Assembly: GCA_964642175.1 (NCBI GenBank)
Contig: CAZXOK010000001.1
Coordinates: forward strand, 434,001 to 498,000
DNA: 64,000 nt
Direction of reading: 5' to 3'
DNA from: JANQGG01 sp964642175
GTDB taxonomy: Bacteria; Bacteroidota; Chlorobiia; Chlorobiales; Chloroherpetonaceae
Shown: positions 17,740 through 26,017 of the stretch, one piece after another
Numbering within the stretch: the stretch's first letter is position 1
How the letters are laid out: each line of letters begins with the position of its first letter
Made by a program: the position numbers and the translations under genes
Notes under the pieces: model-generated
What the model was told of the DNA's origin: nothing
Databases searched by the model: none
Seen by the model: the letters and a program-made list of their open reading frames with translations, nothing else

Positions 17740-20253
17740 TTATTTAATCAACATCATCTTTTTGGTCATGACTCGGTTTTGTGATTGCAGTCTGTAAATA
17801 TAAGTACCTGATGCCATGTTTGCAGCATTTAAAGTTACAGAATGTGCACCCGGCTGAAGTTTTTCATTGACTAGTGTCTGAACCAGGCGTCCTAAAAGGT
17901 CATAAACTTCAAGGCGTACCATGGATTCCTTATCGATACTGTAATTAATGGTTGTACTTGGATTAAACGGGTTTGGGTAGTTTTGATTCAGCTCGTAACT
18001 AAAGGCCTGTCGTGGATCAGGTTGCTGTGTTTGTCTGCTTTCAATCTCTACAGACACATTAAAATCGTAGTCGTGGATCTCACCTGAGTAATCAATGCTG
18101 CGGATCTTGTATTCGTAACTGTTTCCTTCTGTGGCATAAAAATCTGTGAATGTGTAGGATTGTTGTTGTGATGTGGTTCCATGACCTCTTAATTGAGAGC
18201 TTGAATGATAGCTGGCAATTTGCTGGCCGTTTCTGAACAAAACAAATCCGGCATTATCGGTCTCACTTGAAGTTTCCCATTCTAATTTTACGCCATGTTT
18301 GGTGAGTTGGCCTTCAAAACTCAGTAAGCTGACCGGCAAAATGTAATCTTCAGATGGATCAACAATTGCCCAGATTCCGCTTCCAAGATCCTGGTTGCCT
18401 TCAAAAGTGATGGTATTATTCAGGGTATCAACATAACCACCGATTTCCTGCCATTCACCTTCAACACTAAAAGAACTCATGTGACCCTTGGTATGAACAA
18501 CCATGGACTGGCTTTCAGAAGTTGGGCGGTACATCAATATCAGGTTCTCTTCTTTAATTCGGTCATAGGCGATATCACATTCGTTATATGGTAAAACTAT
18601 TCTGGCCTGGTAGTTTGGCTCATCAACATCTATTCTATAAAACCGGTTTAAGGTTTTATTGGTATAAATGTTGGGAGGTGTTGTGTTTGCAACAGATTCA
18701 ATGGTTACATCAGTTGAAGAAGAGATTTGAGTAATGTTAAATTCACCCGATATTATGTTTTCTGTACCTGTAACAAAATCGATGGTCTGATAAGCCTGTG
18801 CATCCTTTACAAATGTTTTTAAAATGGATCCTTCTTCCAAAATCAGTTTAGCGCCTGGATAAATGTATAACTTTTTATCTTCTCTGAAAGTAATGGTTGT
18901 GCCTGAAGAAACATTCAAAGTGCAGCCATCTGCTAAGAACACATCACCTGTAACAATCATATCCTGATCCCAGGTGGTATTTTCAACGATACCATCTTTT
19001 CCCTGGGCTATGGTTGTAAATGGATCACCAATTACAGTTTGTTGCCAACCCAGGTAAGGAATACTCATGTAGGCAGATTCGACCAATGAATAGCCCATGG
19101 CATAGGCTGGAAAGAATAAGGAAGTTCTGGCAATACTGCCGGAATATGGTTCATGAACATTAGCAATACCACCTGTACCACCCCTGGAAATAAAATCAGC
19201 AATAAGGCCCTGGTTTTTGGCTTCACGTTCGTTAAACGACCAGCCGTTAAAACTTTCAGCTGTATTAAACACGGCACCTTTGGCATAATTAAATGTCAGG
19301 GTATTCATAATGTAGTCTTGTGGCAGCTTAGCATGAACGCCATGAGAGGAATAACCCATCACGGTTGAGTTGTTGGAAGTAACATGAGAGCTTTTGGTAT
19401 CAAATACAGTTTCAAAGTCGTTTTGAGTTAAATATCTGTCGGCTCCCCTGAGATCCAGGTAGTGATTACGTGTATTTTTATCGTCTAAGACATAAACACT
19501 CTGACCGGTTTTATCAGGATGAACGCCATTATCAATGGCTTGTTTAATGGTTTGATAGTTATTCGGGTATTTTCCGCCATCAAGTCTGGAAACCAGGTAA
19601 CTGAGGTAAAACCTGCCGTTACTGAAATGGCGGCCTTTAAAACGATAATCAAATGTGTAAGACATATCAATGGCATAGTAGGCATTAAACTGGGTGCGGT
19701 AATGTGTGCCAAATAAATCCATGAAATCCTGGAAAAGCAGACAAAGCAGGGCATCTACAGAGGCATTGTAATGGTATTGATCGTTGTAGCTTCCTGTGGT
19801 ATTCAATGTGTGGGGAACGCCGCGTACGGTAACAATAAAGCGTGCTTTTTCTTTTAAAGTCGTGCCATCTACAGTGCGGGATTTCATGGCATTCATGACG
19901 GGTATTTCAATAAAGTCCTGGTAAAATCTCCATGTGCATTTATTATTGGTTGAGCCGGTAATTTGTCCTGATCTGAAATCGTAGGTTGCGCCATATTTCT
20001 CTTTGCCATCAGGGATATTAATTGCAATAATATTGCTTTCGGGGATGTTGCGTTGCTGAACATAGTAGTTTTTAACCGAATCAGAAATCCCAAATGCTTT
20101 ATTATAAATCACCACAACTTCTGAAGGTTTCACGGCTGATTCATATGTCTGGGTTCTGTTCCAGTATATCGGATTATCATAAGCCGGCTTGGCGAGAGCA
20201 CTGCTATAGTCGCAAAGCGTTATGATAAGTATTAGTAAGACTCGCAATTTCAT
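17740..20253 (-). CDS. TIGR03790-family secreted protein with type IX secretion C-terminal sorting domain
   Basis: 837 residues. N-terminal signal peptide (ends near ALA-KPAYD). The first half carries the TIGR03790 pattern: VVVIYNKAFGISDSVKNYY, QQRNIPESNIIAINIP, FIVTVRGVPHTLN, VMGYSSHGVHAK and GGTGGIANVHEPY, an arrangement distantly like a caspase/gingipain-type fold with a GYSSHG histidine. A beta-rich middle follows, then FEGQLTKHGVKLEWETSSE (fibronectin-like) and, over the last ~75 residues, QNYPNPFNPSTTINYSI, YDLLGRLVQTL and YIYRLQ, the type A sorting signal of the type IX secretion system. The product is probably secreted or surface-anchored. The catalytic status is not established for this family. 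Confidence 0.88.
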   Translation of the reverse strand: MKLRVLLILIITLCDYSSALAKPAYDNPIYWNRTQTYESAVKPSEVVVIYNKAFGISDSVKNYYVQQRNIPESNIIAINIPDGKEKYGATYDFRSGQITGSTNNKCTWRFYQDFIEIPVMNAMKSRTVDGTTLKEKARFIVTVRGVPHTLNTTGSYNDQYHYNASVDALLCLLFQDFMDLFGTHYRTQFNAYYAIDMSYTFDYRFKGRHFSNGRFYLSYLVSRLDGGKYPNNYQTIKQAIDNGVHPDKTGQSVYVLDDKNTRNHYLDLRGADRYLTQNDFETVFDTKSSHVTSNNSTVMGYSSHGVHAKLPQDYIMNTLTFNYAKGAVFNTAESFNGWSFNEREAKNQGLIADFISRGGTGGIANVHEPYSGSIARTSLFFPAYAMGYSLVESAYMSIPYLGWQQTVIGDPFTTIAQGKDGIVENTTWDQDMIVTGDVFLADGCTLNVSSGTTITFREDKKLYIYPGAKLILEEGSILKTFVKDAQAYQTIDFVTGTENIISGEFNITQISSSTDVTIESVANTTPPNIYTNKTLNRFYRIDVDEPNYQARIVLPYNECDIAYDRIKEENLILMYRPTSESQSMVVHTKGHMSSFSVEGEWQEIGGYVDTLNNTITFEGNQDLGSGIWAIVDPSEDYILPVSLLSFEGQLTKHGVKLEWETSSETDNAGFVLFRNGQQIASYHSSSQLRGHGTTSQQQSYTFTDFYATEGNSYEYKIRSIDYSGEIHDYDFNVSVEIESRQTQQPDPRQAFSYELNQNYPNPFNPSTTINYSIDKESMVRLEVYDLLGRLVQTLVNEKLQPGAHSVTLNAANMASGTYIYRLQSQNRVMTKKMMLIK

Positions 20254-20668
20254 GACTTCTATCCTTTCGGTTTCAGGTAAATTCTTTACTTGAAGAATAG
20301 TGTCACGAGCTAAGCTTGCTCTTAGAGTCCACTAAATCCGGGGTCAGTTCTCCATAATTAATTCTGAAAAAAACACTAAGTATTTTCTAAAAGCATCCTG
20401 AACAGGCGCTTGAGGGCCACAGAATTTTCAGATGGAAAAAAACCGAAGATTTTTTTTAATTAAAAAAGCTCTGAATCTGGGGTGGCGGCTTTAGAAAGCA
20501 GTTTGGGTTTCAGGGAAAAAAGTGGGCTGGAACAGCCGGGGTTTTCTATACCCGACCTTCTGGTGGTGCAAACCCGGGCCTGTGACCCGGGCCATGCGGC
20601 TAAGTTCAGGATCTTTTTAACCCCTGTCGGTGAGGTGATGGCCTTGCGAGAAAATCTGCGGGGCAGGT
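20254..20668. other. 415-base gap between pgi and the TIGR03790 gene
   Basis: I see no convincing gene. The half near pgi is GC-rich and contains closely spaced copies of CCCGGGCC (about 20572-20595) that can fold on themselves, while the other half is AT-rich. The 3' end of pgi transcripts and the promoter of the TIGR03790 gene must both lie here. No canonical terminator with a T run was found. Confidence 0.6.
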
Positions 20669-22348
20669 TCAGCCACGCAGAGATTTATAATAGTTGATCA
20701 GCCCATTGGTGGAGCTATCGTGCGACTGGATGGTTTCGCCCGATTCCAGCTCCGGTAAAATGGTTTTGGCCAGTTCTTTGCCCAGTTCAACCCCCCATTG
20801 ATCAAACGAATTCAGATTCCAGATCACGCCCTGGGTAAAGATTTTATGCTCGTACATGGCAATCAGTCGTCCCAGGGTTCTGGGATCAAGCTTTTGGAAC
20901 ATGATAGAATTGGTGGGCTTGTTGCCTGTAAAGACTTTATGAGGCAGTAATATGTTGATCTCGCCATCCGAGAGGCCTTTGGCTTCTAACTCGGCTTTGG
21001 CCTCGTCCAGGGTTTTACCTTTCATTAAGGCCTCGGTTTGGGCAAAAAAGTTAGAGAGCAGCAGTTGATGCTGGTTGCCCAGCGGATTTTGCGACTGCGC
21101 CGGTGCAATAAAATCGCATGGGATAAGCTTACTGCCCTGGTGAATCAGCTGGTAAAAGGCATGCTGGCCATTGGTGCCGGGTTCACCCCAGATAATCGGG
21201 CCGGTGCTGTAGCTAACGGGCACATTGTCTTTACTGACAGTTTTTCCGTTGCTTTCCATATCGCCCTGCTGTAGGTATGCGGCAAACCGATGGAGGTACT
21301 GATCGTAGGGGAGAATGGCGTGGGTATCGGCACCAAAAAAATTGTTGTACCAAACGCCCAGCAAAGCCAGGATAACCGGAAGATTCTGATCTAATGGCGC
21401 GGTTCGGAAATGCTGATCCATATCGTGGGCGCCCTGCAGCAGGGCTTCGAAGTTATCCATACCGATAAACAACGCAATCGAAAGCCCTATGGCCGACCAG
21501 AGCGAGTATCTGCCGCCAACCCAGTCCCAGAACTCAAACATGTTAGCCGTATCGATGCCAAAGGCTTCAACCGCTGCCGTATTGGTGGAAACAGCCACGA
21601 AATGTCTGGCAATGGCACTTTCGTCCGAAACCTGCTGTAAAAACCAGGCCCGGGCCGATTTGGCATTGGCAATGGTTTCCTGGGTGGTGAAGGTTTTCGA
21701 AGCAATTACAAACAAGGTGGTTTCGGCATCGATGCGTTTTAAGGTTTCGGCCAGGTGCGTGCCATCCACGTTGCTCACAAAATGGACCTGAAGACCCGGT
21801 TTGCCATAAGGTTTAAGCGCTTCGCACACCATCAGCGGCCCAAGGTCGGAGCCGCCGATCCCGAGATTTACAATATCGGTGATGGGCTTACCGGTAGCAC
21901 CTTTCCACTCTCCATATCTGACTTTTTCCGTAAACCCGCGCATCTGGTCCAGAACAGCATTTACTTTGGGCATCACATCCCGCCCATCGACCATAATGGG
22001 TGTGTTCGAGCGGTTTCTTAACGCCACATGCAACACGGCACGCTTTTCGGTATGGTTGATCTTTTCACCCGAAAACATCTTTTCAATCCAGGTCTTTAGA
22101 CCGGCTTCTTCGGCAAGCTGCACCAACAGATCTATGGTTTCTTCGGTGATGCGGTTCTTGGAGTAATCGAGTAAAATATCTTCATACCGACAGGAAAATG
22201 TTTGAAACCGGTTAGGATTGCCCGAAAACCAATCTTTAAGGTCTTGGTTCCTGATGACGTTATAATGGGTTTCCAAAGCTTTCCAAGAGGCGAACTGAGT
22301 AGGATTTGGCATGTGACGATCAATTATTGGTTTTTTATGTTCGGGCAT
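20669..22348 (-). CDS. pgi: Glucose-6-phosphate isomerase
   Basis: Interconverts glucose 6-phosphate and fructose 6-phosphate. 559 residues, the long E. coli/eukaryote-like form. Motifs: VNLGIGGSDLGPLMV near 155, IASKTFTTQETIANA near 210, the signature WDWVGGRYSLWSAIGLS near 275, GVWYNNFFGADTHAILPYDQYL near 355, and the catalytic-lysine end SFDQWGVELGKELAK near 515. Isolated gene; the preceding usp gene is divergent 223 bases away. Confidence 0.97.
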   Translation of the reverse strand: MPEHKKPIIDRHMPNPTQFASWKALETHYNVIRNQDLKDWFSGNPNRFQTFSCRYEDILLDYSKNRITEETIDLLVQLAEEAGLKTWIEKMFSGEKINHTEKRAVLHVALRNRSNTPIMVDGRDVMPKVNAVLDQMRGFTEKVRYGEWKGATGKPITDIVNLGIGGSDLGPLMVCEALKPYGKPGLQVHFVSNVDGTHLAETLKRIDAETTLFVIASKTFTTQETIANAKSARAWFLQQVSDESAIARHFVAVSTNTAAVEAFGIDTANMFEFWDWVGGRYSLWSAIGLSIALFIGMDNFEALLQGAHDMDQHFRTAPLDQNLPVILALLGVWYNNFFGADTHAILPYDQYLHRFAAYLQQGDMESNGKTVSKDNVPVSYSTGPIIWGEPGTNGQHAFYQLIHQGSKLIPCDFIAPAQSQNPLGNQHQLLLSNFFAQTEALMKGKTLDEAKAELEAKGLSDGEINILLPHKVFTGNKPTNSIMFQKLDPRTLGRLIAMYEHKIFTQGVIWNLNSFDQWGVELGKELAKTILPELESGETIQSHDSSTNGLINYYKSLRG

Positions 22349-22571
22349 AAGTTAAAAGACCCGCCCTTAAATTTAGCGTTAGAAAGAGGAATTTAACTTA
22401 AATAATACGAAAGTTCAGGCTCCACAAACCGGTGAGCTTATCAAAAGATACAAACTGCGCGTGCTGCTCCGGCGGTTTTTAATAATGACTTAATTTAAAA
22501 GTCCGCTCAATTGCTTATGTTATTTATATTGAATCCTTACAGGCATCGCCAAACATATATCTTTCAGGTTT

Positions 22572-23405
22572 ATGAAATGCATACTTTTACCCACGGATTT
22601 TTCTGCAAAAGCCTCACATGCCTTAAAGTTAGCCTTGTCCATAGCCGGAAACATGTCGGCCAAGCTGGTACTGATGCATGCCTATCCGATACCGTACGAT
22701 TTTAGCAGCCGGCTTGCCACTGAGCTGGAAGAGGAGCAAAACGCAACATTGGCCCAATTGGAAAAGCTGCAACAAACCTGCCAGTCCCATCCGCTCAGTG
22801 ATAAAATTTCCTTTGAGATTCTGTCTTTGCCGGGCGATCCGATTTCGGCCATCAAAAAAGCAGCAGCTGATCTGGATGCTGAATTAATTATTATGGGTAC
22901 CAAAGGCCACAGCAGCTTAAAAGAACGTATCTTTGGCAGCATCACCGCCGAAACCATGTTGCTTAGCCGGTTCCCGATTCTGGCCGTACCCGAAGAAGCC
23001 AAAATTGATAATATCTCACGTATTGTCTATGCTACCGACTACGACGAGAACGATTTTGAAAACCTGGTGAATTTAGCGGCGTTTGCCCGCCTGTACGATG
23101 CCGAGATCCGCATTATTCATGTGGTCAGGCAGGATAGTCTGAGAGAGCAAATACTCTTTGAAGGATTTAAAACGCTGGTGACCAGGGAAAATATCTATCA
23201 CAACATTCATCACAACATGGTTGTCGGGGAGGATTTCTATGAATCGGTCAATCAATACATCCAGAATTGTGAGGGCTCGGTACTAGCCATGACCAGCGAT
23301 CGTAAATCAATCTTTGAAAAACTGTTCTCACGAAGCCTGACCCATCATATGCTGTACCACACTCATGTTCCGTTTTTAGTTCTGAAACCCAACAGCATTT
23401 TATAA
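22572..23405 (+). CDS. Tandem universal stress protein (UspA family)
   Basis: 277 residues made of two Usp domains. The first begins KCILLPTDFSAKASHALK and ends with the ATP-binding motif MGTKGHSSLKERIFGSITAE (G-x2-G-x9-G-S/T). The second begins SRIVYATDYDENDFENLV; its C-terminal glycine motif is not conserved (MTSDRKSIFEKLFSRSLTHH), so only the first domain is expected to bind ATP. Soluble cytoplasmic protein, typically linked to stress or hypoxia survival. The ATG at 22572 gives the canonical start of the domain. Confidence 0.92.
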   Translation: MKCILLPTDFSAKASHALKLALSIAGNMSAKLVLMHAYPIPYDFSSRLATELEEEQNATLAQLEKLQQTCQSHPLSDKISFEILSLPGDPISAIKKAAADLDAELIIMGTKGHSSLKERIFGSITAETMLLSRFPILAVPEEAKIDNISRIVYATDYDENDFENLVNLAAFARLYDAEIRIIHVVRQDSLREQILFEGFKTLVTRENIYHNIHHNMVVGEDFYESVNQYIQNCEGSVLAMTSDRKSIFEKLFSRSLTHHMLYHTHVPFLVLKPNSIL

Positions 23406-23596
23406 ATTAAATGTTATTTAATCTTCCACACTAAACCCATAATCCGAATAATGCGTTATTTAAATATATGGTAATGTTAAGGATGTATATTGACTTAGAT
23501 TTATGAACCATTCTCCCTATATATCAGTTGTTCTTTGCAGTACATTTCGAATATACAGGCTCCTTTTTTTAATGAATCCAAAATAAAGGAACATCT

Positions 23597-23884
23597 ATGT
23601 TAGAGACCACATTAAAATTAGCTAAAGACAATGAAGCCTTTAATCGATTGCTGAAAGCCTTGTTCTTGTTCGAAGGCCAGGAAGCACAGTTTGAAAATGA
23701 AGGTGTTCAGATCATTGAAGGGTATTTCCACATGTGGAACAACGGCGAGTTTTATGCCGATCATCTCCCGATCAACAGCGAAGAATTTCTGTATTTAATC
23801 CGCAAAGAAATGGCTGAAGATATTAGCCAGCTGGCCGAAGATCTGATGCATAATGTGGTGCAAAACACCAACGGCGCCTCATAA
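23597..23884 (+). CDS. Hypothetical 95-aa acidic protein
   Basis: A small, acidic, helical protein with no recognised domain. It is preceded by AAAGGAA seven bases before the ATG, a good Shine-Dalgarno for this genome, and followed by a hairpin with T-rich flanks, so it looks like an independent transcription unit. The segment VQIIEGYFHMWNNGEFYADHLPI is the most distinctive and is flanked by amphipathic helices. It sits just upstream of the hydrogenase protease on the same strand, but a functional link cannot be claimed. Confidence 0.75.
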   Translation: MLETTLKLAKDNEAFNRLLKALFLFEGQEAQFENEGVQIIEGYFHMWNNGEFYADHLPINSEEFLYLIRKEMAEDISQLAEDLMHNVVQNTNGAS

Positions 23885-23900
23885 TCAGCCCGCCAATATG

Positions 23901-23936
23901 TTTTTAGCCGCTTTCCGTTAGGTGAGCGGCTGTTTA
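23901..23936 (+). terminator. Probable terminator after the 95-aa gene
   Basis: Stem AGCCGCT (23906-23912) / AGCGGCT (23925-23931), 12-base loop, followed by GTTTATTCT. The T tract is short, so this is a moderate candidate. Confidence 0.45.
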
Positions 23937-24018
23937 TTCTCCCGCCTAAATTATCCGTGTTATATGGTTTAGCTGCCAAAACTTTATTATGTTTGTAAAA
24001 CATTAAAATTATTTAGTT

Positions 24019-24492
24019 ATGCAGCAACCGTTAGTTCATGTTCTTGGATTGGGAAATGTGATTTACAGCGATGAAGGTTTCGGCGTGGAAGCCGTTAAAG
24101 CCTTCGAGGCCAAAACCTCCTACCCGGAGAACGTGGTGTGCATAGATGGCGGCACCCAGGGCATTTACCTGCTCGATTACATCGAATCCCCAACCGACCT
24201 GTTGATCTTTGATTCCATTATTCCCGTGGAGTACGAGTTTAAAGTTCATGTCTATGAGGGTGATGAGCTGCCGGCGTTTATCCATAGAAAGATGTCTTCC
24301 CATCAGATGGGGCTCAGCGAACTGCTCTCGCTGGCCAAACTGCATCAAAAAGTACCTGAAAAAATTGCCATGGTGGGCATCCCGCCCCAGAAACTGGATA
24401 TGGCCATAGGTTTAAGCCCACAGGTGGCATCACTGTTGGACGAAGCCGTTGCCAAAGCCTCGGCTATTGTGGATGGCTGGCTGGGCAAGTGA
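24019..24492 (+). CDS. HyaD/HupD-type [NiFe]-hydrogenase maturation protease
   Basis: Endopeptidase that removes the C-terminal tail of a hydrogenase large subunit after nickel insertion. 157 residues with LGLGNVIYSDEGFGVEAVKAF at the N-terminus, where the Glu of SDEGFG is the first nickel ligand, IDGGTQGIYLLDYI and LLIFDSI (second acidic ligand), and SSHQMGLSELL with the histidine ligand near residue 94. The SDEGFG and GGTQG features match proteases for group 1 membrane-bound uptake hydrogenases, not the HoxW type encoded at 30350. No group 1 structural genes lie in the window, so its substrate is presumably encoded elsewhere. Confidence 0.88.
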   Translation: MQQPLVHVLGLGNVIYSDEGFGVEAVKAFEAKTSYPENVVCIDGGTQGIYLLDYIESPTDLLIFDSIIPVEYEFKVHVYEGDELPAFIHRKMSSHQMGLSELLSLAKLHQKVPEKIAMVGIPPQKLDMAIGLSPQVASLLDEAVAKASAIVDGWLGK

Positions 24493-24681
24493 GAGCCGTT
24501 CTCTTGCTCTACAACTTGAGTGATTCTTTTTGATGCTTGATGGTTTGGATGTGGGCATTGTCCATAAGAGCGTTACGCTTAGTTTTTTATTTTCCCGTTA
24601 GCTGAGGGTAACTCTTATATAAGCTTGGGTTGGTGAGATGGGCTTGAGCGGCTTGGCAATTTCTATGAATACAGGATTGGG

Positions 24682-26016
24682 TCAATTTATTAGTCGCTTA
24701 GCAAACTTTTCAAGTAACACTGAGCTTGGGTGATCTGAAAGCGAAACTAGTTTATTTGCCAATGCAATAGGTAGTAGCGAGTTGTCATACATATCGCTTT
24801 TCAAGTGTTCAATGTATTTAAGAATTGTATCCAGATTTTTAAAATCTTCTTTCTTAGGGTTTAAGACAATTTCTGGATAGCGAGTCGGTATTGTAACAAC
24901 ATAGATTCGTTCATCTCTTGACTTAAAGATTATTTTGCTGCTATAATAGGAAGTTCGGCCATAAGCCTCAGGATTATCACTTGCTCCAGGTTTAATGTAC
25001 TTGTAGATGTAACGATTTGAAAGAAGGTAAGCCTGTCCCGGTTTAATTTTGTCTTTTATCTGCTGTGCATGTTCAACAAATGGACCCGATTTTTCAATAC
25101 CAACCAGATAGATTTTTAATTCATTTTGTAAATGATTAATTAGTTCTCGCATTGGTTCATGCATGTTTGCAGTCTGGCCAAAGAATCCTAAAGGGCCATC
25201 TTTGATAAATAGCACATCGCGCAGAGAATTCTTCTTCCGTTTGTAAATTCCTCTTATAGTATCAATCAGTATGAAGTGTTCAATAAGGTTACGTAAATAA
25301 CCAACAATACCTCCTGCTCCTAAATCTTCATCAACAACCTCATGAAGTCTAAAAATATCTGTTAAAAATAAATCCCCATCTACATGTTTAAGGGTGTATT
25401 CACTGTCGATTTTATCTCTTTCAAATGGAATTTTTTTGGATGAACTATTCTCAGGATGACTAGCCAATTCTTTGGTGGCTAATGGCTGACTCTTATATTC
25501 CTCAAATAGGAACCATTTAAGGGTTGATAAATATTCGTATTTTTTAAAAAAGTCATATAGAGCCTTTCTAACAGAATAAGTAAGAGTTGCTCGGCTACCA
25601 TTTTCTTTAGTCAATCCAATATTCTTTGTGGGGAGTGTAAATTTTATCCGCTGAAGCTCTTTAAGTTTTGCAATGGATTGAGGAGCGATAAATGGTTCTT
25701 CTTTTAGTGCTTTTAAGTCTGAAATTGTTAGTAGATTGGCACCAAATTGAAAGAAGGTAAGTGTTGAGGATGGAAATTTTGATTTGACAGGAACTGTTGT
25801 ATCCCCGCCATCTACCGCTATGATATATTCAATAGTGTCAGAAACCTGATAGTCTATATCAACAAGATAATTTTCATTTAATTCAATTCCTTCCCCCTCT
25901 TTTGGCAACTCGTGGTTGTTAAGGAAAGCCTGAACATCAGGGTCTTTTATGATGTGTATATGATTGCTTTTACTAGCAATTTCAAATGGACGGTTACCAG
26001 TTTTATTATAGGCCAT
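24682..26016 (-). CDS. NurA-domain nuclease (third gene of MTase-HerA-NurA operon)
   Basis: 444 residues. The three blocks expected for a NurA-type nuclease are present: IIAVDGGDTTVPV (Asp69, first metal ligand), DVLFIKDGPLGFF (Asp273) and LVGIEKSGPF (305-313) with an acidic/lysine pair, followed by a C-terminal DxxRRYP-like region (VVTIPTRYPEI). The long insert between the first and second blocks (residues 80-265) is bigger than in archaeal NurA. The start codon is one base after the herA stop, so the products are made together and probably form the HerA-NurA translocating nuclease complex known from archaeal end resection. Here the operon is headed by a DNA methyltransferase, so a defence role is inferred. 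The gene is clearly more AT-rich than the flanking housekeeping genes. Confidence 0.82.
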   Translation of the reverse strand: MAYNKTGNRPFEIASKSNHIHIIKDPDVQAFLNNHELPKEGEGIELNENYLVDIDYQVSDTIEYIIAVDGGDTTVPVKSKFPSSTLTFFQFGANLLTISDLKALKEEPFIAPQSIAKLKELQRIKFTLPTKNIGLTKENGSRATLTYSVRKALYDFFKKYEYLSTLKWFLFEEYKSQPLATKELASHPENSSSKKIPFERDKIDSEYTLKHVDGDLFLTDIFRLHEVVDEDLGAGGIVGYLRNLIEHFILIDTIRGIYKRKKNSLRDVLFIKDGPLGFFGQTANMHEPMRELINHLQNELKIYLVGIEKSGPFVEHAQQIKDKIKPGQAYLLSNRYIYKYIKPGASDNPEAYGRTSYYSSKIIFKSRDERIYVVTIPTRYPEIVLNPKKEDFKNLDTILKYIEHLKSDMYDNSLLPIALANKLVSLSDHPSSVLLEKFAKRLIN

Positions 26017-26017
26017 T

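Noticed and set aside
20482..20697. Small plus-strand reading frame of 71 residues in the pgi gap
   Set aside because: It overlaps the end of pgi, has no recognisable domain or ribosome site, and looks like chance in GC-rich DNA.
24493..24681. Attachment site or direct repeat bordering the MTase-HerA-NurA cassette
   Set aside because: I compared both flanks (also 29088-29359) by eye and found only short chance matches such as GTTAG, and the GCGCA/TGCGC pair near 29225 is on one side only.
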